Part shown: piece by piece, positions 27,063 to 35,328 of the stretch | How positions within the stretch are numbered: position 1 is the first letter of the stretch | Layout: every line of letters begins with the position of its first letter | NCBI RefSeq assembly: GCF_024623065.1 | Contig: NZ_JANJZR010000003.1 | Coordinates: 1 to 64,000, forward strand | Origin: Bacteroides acidifaciens | Lineage (GTDB): Bacteria > Bacteroidota > Bacteroidia > Bacteroidales > Bacteroidaceae | DNA length: 64,000 nucleotides | Direction: 5' to 3' | The notes under the pieces: generated by a model | The model's input: the letters and a program-made list of their open reading frames with translations, nothing else | Database searches by the model: none | What the model was told of the DNA's origin: nothing | Position numbers and translations under genes: made by a program

Positions 27063-27749
27063 ATGAAGTATATTATTATCGGTTTAGGAAATTACGGCTA
27101 TATGCTGGCCGAAGAATTGTCTGCATTGGGACACGAGATTATTGGTGCGGATATTAGTGAGAGCCGTGTGGACAGCATCAAAGACAAGATTGCCACTGCA
27201 TTTGTGATTGACGCGACGGATGAACAGTCCTTGTCGGTTCTTCCGCTGAATAGTGTGGACGTAGTGATTGTCGCGATTGGCGAGAATTTCGGTGCGTCTG
27301 TGCGGGTGGTAGCTTTGTTGAAACAGAAAAAGGTGACTCGTATTTATGCCCGTGCAATTGATGGGGTTCATAAAGCTGTGCTGGAAGCTTTCAGCCTGGA
27401 GAAAATATTGACACCGGAAGAGGATGCAGCCCGCAGTCTGGTACAATTACTTGATTTCGGGACAAACATGGAAGCTTTCCGCATTGATTCGGAATACTAT
27501 GTCGTAAAGTTCACCGTACCGAGGAAGTTTGTGGGATACTTTGTCAATGAACTGAACTTGTATGAAGAATTCCATCTGAAACTCATCGGGCTGAAGCGTG
27601 CGGATAAAATAACCAATTGCCTGGGGATTTCCCTGACGGAACTTCATGTGAAGAACGAACTGCCGGAGAACGAGAAAGTAGAAGAGGGGGATGAGCTGGT
27701 TTGCTACGGCAAATACCGGGATTTTCAGTCTTTTTGGAAGGCCATTTGA
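27063..27749 (+). CDS. trkA: Trk potassium uptake regulatory subunit TrkA/KtrA (RCK protein)
   Basis: The 228-residue cytoplasmic protein has an N-terminal Rossmann RCK_N domain (IIIGLGNYGYMLAEELSALG, with acidic GADIS binding the ribose) and a C-terminal RCK_C domain (about 135-225). It gates TrkH in response to nucleotide. The gene lies 4 bp after trkH, in the same operon, and ends before a strong bidirectional terminator. Confidence 0.95.
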   Translation: MKYIIIGLGNYGYMLAEELSALGHEIIGADISESRVDSIKDKIATAFVIDATDEQSLSVLPLNSVDVVIVAIGENFGASVRVVALLKQKKVTRIYARAIDGVHKAVLEAFSLEKILTPEEDAARSLVQLLDFGTNMEAFRIDSEYYVVKFTVPRKFVGYFVNELNLYEEFHLKLIGLKRADKITNCLGISLTELHVKNELPENEKVEEGDELVCYGKYRDFQSFWKAI

Positions 27750-27786
27750 TGGTTGTTTATGTCAACTTATCGAATATGTTTGGGAA

Positions 27787-27840
27787 AGCCGGATAATCTG
27801 TTGCAATCAGAAAAGACTACCATGATTATCCGGCTCTCTT
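27787..27840. terminator. bidirectional terminator between trkA and GH2 genes
   Basis: A perfect 12-bp stem (agccggataatc / gattatccggct) with a 25-nt loop and a flanking T-rich end (ctctctt) lies between the convergent genes. Confidence 0.7.
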
Positions 27841-27866
27841 ATAAGGTCAAATTTGGAATAGCGTAA

Positions 27867-30314
27867 TTATTTTGCTTGAAGACGGACTGTTCCGGCTTTC
27901 ACACCGCTTGCTTTGGCAGTCAGTATGATTTCTCCGGCCATTTCATCCGTCTGTACAATAGCGGTCAGCATTCCGTAGAAAGCGTGCATCTTCGGAAGAT
28001 GGAATTGTTCCAGATTGGTAGGGTCGCCGTTGGCTACTGCCCGGAATTTCCCGGCTCCTTTTACAGAGAAGTTTATCAGGCGGCTATCTGCCGGGCAGAG
28101 GTTACCGTCCTTGTCTACTACTTTCACAGTGACATAAGCCAAGTCTTTTCCGTCAGCAGTCAGTTCGTTGCGGTTGCTCACCAGTTCGATATGATGAGGC
28201 TTACCGGCAGTGCGGACTGTCTTTTCTGCTGCAACTTTTCCGTCTTTGTTATAAGCTACTACTCTAACTTCGCCCGGTTCATATACGGCATCCATCCACA
28301 TCAAACGGTAACGGCTCTTCAAGGAACTGTTGTTCTTGCTTTGTTTGCCGTAGCTTTTTCCATTGATAAACAGTTCGGCTGTCGGGTAGTTGGTATATAC
28401 GAATACCGGGGTTACTTCACCTTCACGTCCCGGCCAAGTCCAATGAGGAAGGATATGCAGCGTCTCTGCATTTTTGTTCCATACGCTACGGTAAAGATAG
28501 TAACGGTCTTTAGGAATACTGGCAAGGTCGATAATACCAAACATAGAACTATGATTCGGCCATGAATCGACATCATAAGGCGAAGGTTCGCCCAAGTAAT
28601 CGAATCCTGTCCATACGAACTGCCCGATAGTCCAGTGGTTATCATCGGCTAAGGCGAAATCTTCATCCGGGATATTTGACCACGGACATACTTCCACATC
28701 ATACGAAGAACATTGGTGGTCTTCATATTTAGCTCCTTTTTTATCTTCCACCGGGAATTTATAGACTCCGCGTGAGCTGACGGTAGAAGCTGTCTCGCTG
28801 CCCAAAATCAAGTTCTGCGGAAGCTGGTCGTAAGATTCTTTATAACGTTGTGTACGATAGTTAAGTCCCGGTATGTCAATCATAGCCGCAAAGCCGTTGG
28901 CAAGCACGCAAGTTACCTGGTCCATTCCGCAAGTCACAGGACGGGTCGGGTCTTCACGGTGACAGATGTCTTGCAGGAACTTAGCCACTTTATAACCGAC
29001 GGGGCTACACTGAGTAGGCACTTCATTACCAATACTCCACATTACCACACAAGGGTTATTGCGGTAGTTGTGAAGCATATTCACCATGTCGCGTTCCGCC
29101 CATTCATCGAAATAACGGTGATAACCGTTGGTACATTTGGCAATATCCCATTCGTCGAACGGTTCAATCATCATCATAAATCCCATTTCGTCACATAGTT
29201 CAACGAGTTCGGGGGCCGGCATGTTATGTGATGTACGGATGGCGTCACAACCCATATCTTTCAAAAGAGTAAGTTGGTGGCGGAGTGCCGCTACATTGAT
29301 AGCCGCTCCCAACGGGCCTAAGTCGTGATGATTACATACTCCTTGGAATTTCCGGTGTTTTCCATTCAGGTAGAAACCTTTATCGGCGATGTACTTGATG
29401 CTACGGATACCAAAGCGGGTGGTGTAAGTATCTACCAGCTTGTTGTCTGCATAGATTTTGGAAATCGCTTTGTAGAGCGACGGGCTTTCCGGCGACCAGA
29501 GTTCAGGTGCATTTACAATGAAATTCTGTTCGAACGGCTGTCCGTGATTGATACGGCTTGTATTCTCTTTACGGGTAACTATTTTTCCGTCCGGTGAAAG
29601 AATATCCGTCTCTATGCGGATTTGCGTTTTCTCACCGGCATTGTCTATCTTTGTCTGCAGGTGCACGGCTGCAAATTCCTTGCTCACATGAGGAGTTGTA
29701 ATCTGTGTTCCCCATACAGGCACGTGGACTTTATCAGTAACAATCAGGTGCACGTTGCGATACAAGCCCGCTCCCGGATACCAGCGCGAAGACTGCGGAC
29801 GGTTTTCCAGCCGTACAGCCAGTATATTACTCTTTCCGTCTTTATTCAGGAAAGGAGTGACGTTACAATGGAAAGAATTGTAGCCGAAAGGCCAGAAACA
29901 GACTTCTTTCCCATTCACATAGATATGGGCTTCACTCATAGCGCCGTCGAAGAGCAAGGTTACTTCTTTGCCGGCAGGAGTGTCAAAACTGGTACGATAC
30001 CAGCCGGAGCCTACATAAGGCAGTCCCCCGGTACGTCCTGTCTTTAAAGATGCTTTTTTCTCGAAGTTCTGCGTGATGGCAACATTCTGAAGGTCATTGT
30101 TCATGTCGAAAGGACCGAAAATAGCCCAGTCGTGCGGAATGACGACCGATTCCCATTTTGTGTCATTAAACTCCGGCTGACCGGCCTCTTTAAAATCTCC
30201 TTTACTGAACTTCCAGTTCTTCTCGAGCAGCGTCTCGCTGCGCTGCGCTTGCAGGCTGCAAGCGGCTCCCAACAAAAGTACAGTTGCTAACTGTTTTTGG
30301 TGTTTCATGTTCAT
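27867..30314 (-). CDS. glycoside hydrolase family 2 enzyme (beta-galactosidase-like)
   Basis: The 815-residue exported protein has a signal ending near AACSLQAQ. The GH2 layout is complete: sugar-binding domain (about 25-200, IPHDWAIFGPFD, GWYRTSFD), Ig-like domain, TIM barrel and C-terminal DUF4982-like and Ig-like domains. Predicted acid/base Glu431 lies in WSIGNEVPT and nucleophile Glu507 in LGSETAST. GH2 subfamilies with this layout hydrolyse beta-galactosides, sometimes beta-glucuronides or beta-mannosides; GNE and the length favour a galactosidase. It is alone on the minus strand with a weak -7-like element (TATCTTTA, 30352-30359), and a heparin role is not supported. Confidence 0.85.
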   Translation of the reverse strand: MNMKHQKQLATVLLLGAACSLQAQRSETLLEKNWKFSKGDFKEAGQPEFNDTKWESVVIPHDWAIFGPFDMNNDLQNVAITQNFEKKASLKTGRTGGLPYVGSGWYRTSFDTPAGKEVTLLFDGAMSEAHIYVNGKEVCFWPFGYNSFHCNVTPFLNKDGKSNILAVRLENRPQSSRWYPGAGLYRNVHLIVTDKVHVPVWGTQITTPHVSKEFAAVHLQTKIDNAGEKTQIRIETDILSPDGKIVTRKENTSRINHGQPFEQNFIVNAPELWSPESPSLYKAISKIYADNKLVDTYTTRFGIRSIKYIADKGFYLNGKHRKFQGVCNHHDLGPLGAAINVAALRHQLTLLKDMGCDAIRTSHNMPAPELVELCDEMGFMMMIEPFDEWDIAKCTNGYHRYFDEWAERDMVNMLHNYRNNPCVVMWSIGNEVPTQCSPVGYKVAKFLQDICHREDPTRPVTCGMDQVTCVLANGFAAMIDIPGLNYRTQRYKESYDQLPQNLILGSETASTVSSRGVYKFPVEDKKGAKYEDHQCSSYDVEVCPWSNIPDEDFALADDNHWTIGQFVWTGFDYLGEPSPYDVDSWPNHSSMFGIIDLASIPKDRYYLYRSVWNKNAETLHILPHWTWPGREGEVTPVFVYTNYPTAELFINGKSYGKQSKNNSSLKSRYRLMWMDAVYEPGEVRVVAYNKDGKVAAEKTVRTAGKPHHIELVSNRNELTADGKDLAYVTVKVVDKDGNLCPADSRLINFSVKGAGKFRAVANGDPTNLEQFHLPKMHAFYGMLTAIVQTDEMAGEIILTAKASGVKAGTVRLQAK

Positions 30315-30559
30315 TTTTTCTTTTCAGGTATAAATAATTTTGGATTCGGGGTAAAGATATAAAAAAGCTTCCAATAAATTTGTCTCTTAAAGGTATTAAA
30401 TAAATGAGTGGGTCTGTACTCCCAAACACTGTACTACTTGTTTATGGTATCAGATTTGCAAGATTTATTTCGTAAATGTAGGAAAAATGTCGGTTACACT
30501 TGTAAATATCCCGCTCTTTTTGTTCCTTTGTTACCTATTTATAAACAGAAAACTTACGT

Positions 30560-31111
30560 ATGAGAAAACTAATTTATTTGCTTTTGTTGCCATTGGCAGT
30601 GGTTGCGACTGCTTGTGGCGGTAAAAAAGGAACTTCAAATAATGAATCAACGTTGGCAACAATGGACAGTGTGGACGCTCACGGACTGCAACGTATGCAA
30701 ACTTCCAAAAGCGAAATAGACTTTAAGTTTAAAGGAAAAGACTATCATTCCATGGTTTCGCGCACACCGGATGAAAATCTGCCTCATGTCGTCAACGAAA
30801 TGGGAGATACCTATGTCGATAATAAAATCGTGTTGCGCCTGACACGTGGCAGCGAGAAAGTGTTTGATAAAACATTTACCAAGAATGATTTTTCATCCGT
30901 AGTAGATGCTAAATTCCTGTCGAATTCTGTCCTCGAAGGAATCGTGTATGACAAGACCACTCCACAGGGAATAGTATATGCCGCCAGTGTTTGTTATCCG
31001 CAGACAGATTTGTATATGCCGCTTTCTATCACTATCACAGCCGATGGAAAAATGAGCATACAAAAAGTGGATATGCTTGAAGAAGCATACGATGACGAAT
31101 CGTTCAATTGA
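30560..31111 (+). CDS. DUF4738-type small lipoprotein
   Basis: The 183-residue protein has a lipoprotein signal with Cys19 (PLAVVATACGGKKG). The mature part is rich in beta structure (IDFKFKGKDYHSMVSRTPDE; YVDNKIVLRLTRG; KVFDKTFTKNDFSSVVD) and ends in a very acidic tail (EEAYDDESFN). It matches the Bacteroidales DUF4738 pattern, for which I know no function. It lies 124 bp upstream of the heparin lyase I gene, with a terminator between, so co-transcription is limited. Confidence 0.7.
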   Translation: MRKLIYLLLLPLAVVATACGGKKGTSNNESTLATMDSVDAHGLQRMQTSKSEIDFKFKGKDYHSMVSRTPDENLPHVVNEMGDTYVDNKIVLRLTRGSEKVFDKTFTKNDFSSVVDAKFLSNSVLEGIVYDKTTPQGIVYAASVCYPQTDLYMPLSITITADGKMSIQKVDMLEEAYDDESFN

Positions 31112-31169
31112 GCCTGTGAGCGGGTATTGACAGCAGAATTACACAAATGTGAAAACATTTGAGACAAAA

Positions 31170-31206
31170 GAAAGGCAGCCGAAGAGGTTGCCTTTCGTAT
31201 TTTTGC
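31170..31206 (+). terminator. terminator after DUF4738 gene
   Basis: An 8-bp stem gaaaggca / tgcctttc with an 11-nt loop is followed by gtattttt. The T run also forms part of the -7 box of the next gene. Confidence 0.6.
31198..31205 (+). promoter_or_regulatory. -7 box of heparin lyase I gene
   Basis: TATTTTTG matches TAnnTTTG, 29 bp before the ATG at 31235. It overlaps the T run of the preceding terminator. Confidence 0.4.
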
Positions 31207-31234
31207 ACCGTCAACAAACTTAATACCAAATAGA

Positions 31235-32413
31235 ATGAAGAAAAACATTTTAGCTATCTGTGCGGTAGTGGTAGGATATATGGCAATGACTGCCCAGACT
31301 AAAAATACACAAACGCTGGTTCCGCTTGCCGAGCGTGTAAACGTACAGGCAGATTCGGCACGTGTCGACCAGATAATAGACGGCTGTTGGGTAGCGGTCG
31401 GAACCAAAAAAACACATGCCATTCAACGCGACTTCACCCGTATGTTCAACGGCAAACCTTCTTATCGCTTTGAACTGAAAGAAGATGATAACACGTTGTC
31501 GGGTTACGCAAAAGGGGAAACAAAAGGGCGTGCGGAATTTTCTTATTGCTATGCAACTTCCGATGATTTCAAAGGGAAACCGGCCGATACGTATAAAAAG
31601 GCACAAATAATGAAAACTGTATATCATCATGGTAAAGGGGCTTGTCCGCAAGGTTCCTCCCGCGACTATGAGTTTTCGGTATATATCCCTTCTACACTGG
31701 GCAGTGATGTCTCGACAATTTTCGCCCAATGGCACGGGATGCCCGACCGTACCTTGGTGCAGACTCCGCAGGGCGAAGTGAAGACGCTGACAGTTGACGA
31801 ATTCATCGAACTGGATAAGTCTACTATCTTCAAGAAAAACATAGGACACGAGAAAAAAGTCAAACTGGACAAGCAGGGCAATCCGGTTAAAGACAAACAA
31901 GGCAATCCGGTGTATGTAGCCGGCAAAGCCAACGGATGGCTGGTTGAACAGGGAGGATACCCGCCACTGGCGTTCGGATTCTCAGGTGGCTGGTTTTATA
32001 TCAAGGCAAACTCCGATCGTAGGTGGTTGACAGACAAAGATGACCGTTGCAACGCAAATGTAGAGAGAACTCAGATTATGAAACCTGTGACATCTGAGTA
32101 TAAAGCATCTACCATCGCCTACAAAATGCCTTTCGCAGACTTCCCGAAAGATTGCTGGATTACATTCCGCATCCATATCGACTGGACGGTCTACGGAAAA
32201 GAAGCCGAAACAATCGTGAAGCCGGGTATGCTCGATGTGCAGATGGATTATCGGGACAAAGGAAAAAAGGTTAGTAAACATATCGTAGACAATGAGAAAA
32301 TCCTGATTGGACGTAACGACAAAGACGGCTACTATTTTAAGTTCGGTATTTACCGTGTGGGTAATAGCACGAAGCCGGTATGTTACAATCTGGCAAACTA
32401 TTCAGAAAGGTAA
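31235..32413 (+). CDS. heparin lyase I, PL13 family
   Basis: The 392-residue protein has a signal peptide ending near MAMTAQ and is periplasmic or surface-exposed. It is colinear with Pedobacter heparinus heparinase I: RVNVQADSA, FNGKPSYRFELK, TIFAQWHG, PPLAFGFSGGWFYIKANSDR, TSTIAYKMPF-like TIAYKMPFADFPKDCWITF and ILIGRNDKDGYYFKFGIYRVGN. Predicted catalytic residues are His167 (QWHGMP) and Tyr373 (GIYR), matching His151 and Tyr357 of the B. thetaiotaomicron enzyme with a 16-residue offset. The enzyme cleaves highly sulfated heparin at GlcNS6S-IdoA2S bonds. A direct duplication KQGNPV(K)DKQGNPV occurs at about 214-228, in the loop where family members vary in length. It stands outside the main PUL operon and has its own promoter and terminator. 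Confidence 0.95.
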   Translation: MKKNILAICAVVVGYMAMTAQTKNTQTLVPLAERVNVQADSARVDQIIDGCWVAVGTKKTHAIQRDFTRMFNGKPSYRFELKEDDNTLSGYAKGETKGRAEFSYCYATSDDFKGKPADTYKKAQIMKTVYHHGKGACPQGSSRDYEFSVYIPSTLGSDVSTIFAQWHGMPDRTLVQTPQGEVKTLTVDEFIELDKSTIFKKNIGHEKKVKLDKQGNPVKDKQGNPVYVAGKANGWLVEQGGYPPLAFGFSGGWFYIKANSDRRWLTDKDDRCNANVERTQIMKPVTSEYKASTIAYKMPFADFPKDCWITFRIHIDWTVYGKEAETIVKPGMLDVQMDYRDKGKKVSKHIVDNEKILIGRNDKDGYYFKFGIYRVGNSTKPVCYNLANYSER

Positions 32414-32440
32414 ATTAGTTAAAAAGGTAAAGAGGGAGTA

Positions 32441-32481
32441 ATATCCGGATGTTCTTTTGTGGGCATCCGGATATTTTTTTA
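32441..32481 (+). terminator. rho-independent terminator of heparin lyase I
   Basis: An 11-bp perfect stem atatccggatg / catccggatat with a 12-nt loop is followed by a run of T. Textbook form. Confidence 0.85.
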
Positions 32482-32613
32482 TGTGAATCTGGTAATATTA
32501 AAAAATGTCAATAATCACGTGTCGTTTAGTATATACGTTCCGGTTATGCAAAAAGATTCGTTCTTTTGCCGCCTGCCAAATGGTATATATGTATAAAATA
32601 ACTAGCGATGTAA

Positions 32614-33561
32614 ATGATGAGTAAAAATGGATTTAGCCGATGTGGGGAACTCTACATCGGTCGTTTGCGAAAAGAGGGACGCCACTCTACAGCGCACGTC
32701 TACAAAAACGCCCTTTTTTCTTTCTGCAAATTTTGCGGCATATCCAATGTGTCGTTCAGGCAAGTCACCCGTGAGCGTTTACGACTATACGGTCAGTATC
32801 TTTGCGAGTGTGGGTTGAAGCCTAATACGGTTTCTACGTATATGCGCATGCTCCGTAGCATTTACAATCGGGGGGTGGAAGCGGGGAATGCCTCTTACGT
32901 GCCGCGATTGTTCGGTGATGTCTATACAGGCGTGGATGTCCGTCAGAAAAAAGCTTTGCCTGCTGCCGAACTTCATAAACTCTTGTATGAAGACCCGAAG
33001 TCGGAACGTTTACGTCGTACGCAAGCCATTGCCGCCCTGATGTTTCAGTTTTGCGGAATGTCGTTCGCCGACTTGGCTCACCTGGAGAAGTCGTCTTTGG
33101 ACAGCAATGTGCTGCGTTATAACCGTGTCAAGACCAAGACTCCCATGAGTGTGGAGGTGCTGGACAGCGCAAAGGAGATGATTGAGCAACTACGGAACAA
33201 GCAGGAGTCTTTGCCCGATTGTCCGGATTATCTGTTTGATATTCTTCGTGGTGACAAGAAACGGAAAGATGTAGCATCTTATCGGGAATACCAGTCCGCT
33301 CTCCGTCGGTTTAATAATAGCCTGAAAGATTTGGCAAGAGTGTTGCATCTGAAATCTCCGGTTTCTTCCTACACGTTCCGGCACTCCTGGGCTACTACCG
33401 CCAAATACCGGGGAGTCTCAATTGAAATGATTAGTGAATCATTGGGGCATAAATCTATAAAAACCACACAAATCTACTTGAAAGGCTTCGGACTTGAAGA
33501 ACGTACAAAGGTAAATAAAGGGAATTTATCTTACGTAAGAAACTACTGCACTAACAGATGA
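32614..33561 (+). CDS. tyrosine recombinase heading the capsule locus, probable promoter invertase
   Basis: The 315-residue protein has an N-terminal SAM-like core-binding domain (about 5-100) and a C-terminal catalytic domain (about 110-300). Catalytic residues visible are Arg256 in YTFRHSWATT, His279 in LGHKS and the nucleophile Tyr288 in TTQIYLKG. The first Arg of the usual tetrad is replaced by Ser in FCGMSFADL, as also seen in Bacteroides integrases of the CTnDOT type. Upstream-located Tsr-type recombinases in Bacteroides invert nearby promoters. The protein is encoded 38 bp from a 286-bp segment with perfect inverted repeats, so the local invertase role is the best reading. Met2 is an alternative start. 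Confidence 0.85.
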   Translation: MMSKNGFSRCGELYIGRLRKEGRHSTAHVYKNALFSFCKFCGISNVSFRQVTRERLRLYGQYLCECGLKPNTVSTYMRMLRSIYNRGVEAGNASYVPRLFGDVYTGVDVRQKKALPAAELHKLLYEDPKSERLRRTQAIAALMFQFCGMSFADLAHLEKSSLDSNVLRYNRVKTKTPMSVEVLDSAKEMIEQLRNKQESLPDCPDYLFDILRGDKKRKDVASYREYQSALRRFNNSLKDLARVLHLKSPVSSYTFRHSWATTAKYRGVSIEMISESLGHKSIKTTQIYLKGFGLEERTKVNKGNLSYVRNYCTNR

Positions 33562-33599
33562 TTTTGGCGTAATATATTGGCAATCAGTGGTAATAATCA

Positions 33600-33885
33600 T
33601 CCGTTACTTCTTAGGTAACGGATTTAAATTTGGGGCAAAGATAGACAAAAACATGGATAGCATACAAATATTTCTTCACTTTTTTTAGTTTTATCTGAAA
33701 CATAGAGCAAAAAACAATCCGAACATGAAATAATAGATTTTTCATGCTCTAACTTTTTATTGCCTAAAATCATGAGCTTTTTCTCTGATTATTAGGATTT
33801 TCTCTTTTTTATGCTCTGTTTATGTGCATAATTTTCCTTTCCATTGTTGTGTGTGTGCTCATTCCGTTACCTAAGAAGTAACGGA
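33600..33885. repeat. invertible DNA segment bounded by perfect 23-bp inverted repeats
   Basis: The left repeat is 33600-33622 and the right repeat 33863-33885. They are exact reverse complements of each other over 23 bp. Each repeat is itself nearly palindromic, CCGTTAC-N7-GTAACGG, where N7 is TTCTTAG on the left and CTAAGAA on the right. The core GTTAC-N7-GTAAC is of the kind recognised by Bacteroides site-specific recombinases. The segment enclosed is 240 bp. Confidence 0.9.
33636..33668 (-). promoter_or_regulatory. invertible capsule promoter, in OFF orientation
   Basis: On the minus strand TTTG (33665-33668) and TATCTTTG (33636-33643) form a perfect -33/-7 pair with a 21-bp spacer. As given it points toward the recombinase gene, away from upxY. 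Inversion between the 23-bp repeats would place it about 60 bp upstream of the upxY ATG, pointing into the capsule operon. I see no comparable promoter on the plus strand of the segment. Confidence 0.8.
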
Positions 33886-33905
33886 CAAAAATGGGGTAAA
33901 AAAAC

Positions 33906-34484
33906 ATGATTTTAACGAAGAGAAAATCAGTAATTGCTGGGCCTAGCAATGGGACAGGGGAAGGCGTAGCACACTCTAAACGCTGGTATGTAGCTTTGGT
34001 TCGTATGCATCACGAAAAGAAGGTTGCCGAGCGTTTGGACAGAATGGGGATTGAGAATTTCGTTCCTGTCCAACAAGAAATTCATCAATGGAGTGACCGC
34101 CGTAAGATGGTCGAGTCAGTCCTGCTCCCAATGATGGTTTTTGTTCATGTTGATCCGAAAGAGCGTATGGAGGTTTTGAGTTTTTCTACAGTGAGCCGCT
34201 ATATGGTGATGCGGGGTGAGAGTACACCGGCGGTGATTCCTGATGATCAGATGGCTCGTTTCCGTTTTATGCTTGATTATTCCGAAGAAGCAATCTGTAT
34301 GAACAGTTCTCCTTTGGCACGTGGTGAAAAAGTCCGTGTTGTCAAAGGCCCTTTGACCGGACTTGTCGGTGAGTTGGTCAATGTTGACGGCAAGAGCAAG
34401 ATTGCCGTCCGTTTGAATATGCTTGGCTGTGCTTGTGTTGATATGCCTATTGGTTATGTAGAGTCAATCAGCGCGAAAAACTAA
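33906..34484 (+). CDS. upxY: UpxY-type transcription antiterminator (NusG paralogue)
   Basis: The 192-residue protein has an N-terminal NusG-like NGN domain (about 25-125, KRWYVALVRMHHEKKVAERLDRMGIENFVPVQQ) and a C-terminal KOW domain (about 138-188, SPLARGEKVRVVKGPLTGLVGELVNVDG). Family knowledge: UpxY proteins are encoded first in Bacteroides capsule loci and prevent premature termination in the 5' leader of their own operon. The gene lies right after the invertible segment. The usual UpxZ gene, which inhibits UpxY of other loci, is not found downstream: the next gene, 33 bp on, is the Wza-like exporter. Confidence 0.9.
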   Translation: MILTKRKSVIAGPSNGTGEGVAHSKRWYVALVRMHHEKKVAERLDRMGIENFVPVQQEIHQWSDRRKMVESVLLPMMVFVHVDPKERMEVLSFSTVSRYMVMRGESTPAVIPDDQMARFRFMLDYSEEAICMNSSPLARGEKVRVVKGPLTGLVGELVNVDGKSKIAVRLNMLGCACVDMPIGYVESISAKN

Positions 34485-34517
34485 TTCCCCTCTCTTTAAT
34501 TTTATCCTCAATTTGTA

Positions 34518-35324
34518 ATGAATATGAAAAGCAGTAGAGTTCCTTTTCTTTTTATGCTGTTGGTATGTGTCTTGGGCGGGATGACCTCTTGTGTGTCATC
34601 CAAAAAAATGCTTTATCTGCAAGGCGCTGATAAGTTGCATGAGAATCCACAGAGAATAGAAAGCAATTATGAATTGCGTATCAAACCGGATGACCAGCTT
34701 CTGATTACGATTAATAGTAAGGCTCCTGAGTTGTTGACTCCTTTCGCGAACAGCCAGGTATTAGGCTCAAGTTCGTCTACGAATATTCAGGAAACCACCG
34801 GCCTTTTAGTCAGCCAGAGTGGTAAGATAGAAATACCTGTTTTGGGCGAGATGCAGGCGGCCGGATTGACACGCCAGGAATTGGCGGCTGCGATTAAAAA
34901 CAAACTTATCGAAGGTGAGTATATCAAGGACCCTACCGTATTGGTACGCTTCAAGGGGGCAAAAATAGTCGTTCTCGGTGAAGTGGGCAGTCCCGGAGTA
35001 AAAGACTTGCCCGGTGAACGTGTGACCATCCTCGAAGCTATCGGCTTGGCAGGTGATTTGCCGCCGACAGCCCATCGGGAGAATATTCTGGTTATCCGTG
35101 AGGAAAATGGTGAACGTAAGAGTTATAGCGTCAATCTTACTTCCGGAAAAGATATCCTGAACTCACCGGTTTTTTATCTTCAGCAGAATGATGTGGTCTA
35201 TGTGGAACCCAACAAGGCTATAAATGTGAAAGGAAGTTCCGCACTTACCTACCTGTCTGCCGGTAGCAGCATTATCGGCGTATTGGCTTCTATATTATCA
35301 TTAGTATTTATTCTTGCAAAATAA
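34518..35324 (+). CDS. polysaccharide export outer-membrane lipoprotein (Wza-like)
   Basis: The 268-residue lipoprotein (signal to GGMTSC, lipidated Cys25) has a Poly_export domain (about 45-150, YELRIKPDDQLLITINSK; GLLVSQSGKIEIPVLGEMQAAGLT) followed by an SLBB domain (about 158-235, KIVVLGEVGSPGVKDLPGERVTILEAIGLAG) and a C-terminal hydrophobic helix. It should form the outer-membrane exit channel for the capsule and work with the Wzc-like protein encoded next. Confidence 0.93.
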   Translation: MNMKSSRVPFLFMLLVCVLGGMTSCVSSKKMLYLQGADKLHENPQRIESNYELRIKPDDQLLITINSKAPELLTPFANSQVLGSSSSTNIQETTGLLVSQSGKIEIPVLGEMQAAGLTRQELAAAIKNKLIEGEYIKDPTVLVRFKGAKIVVLGEVGSPGVKDLPGERVTILEAIGLAGDLPPTAHRENILVIREENGERKSYSVNLTSGKDILNSPVFYLQQNDVVYVEPNKAINVKGSSALTYLSAGSSIIGVLASILSLVFILAK

Positions 35325-35328
35325 TAAG

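Larger units (their letters stand above)
33562..33905. other. intergenic region with invertible promoter segment
   Basis: No gene is present. The segment between recombinase and upxY is AT-rich and holds paired inverted repeats and a single good promoter, listed separately. Confidence 0.8.

Noticed and set aside
33740..33760. TAACTTTT as a plus-strand -7 box in the invertible segment
   Set aside because: The last base does not match TAnnTTTG and there is no TTTG at the -33 spacing, unlike the perfect pair on the other strand.
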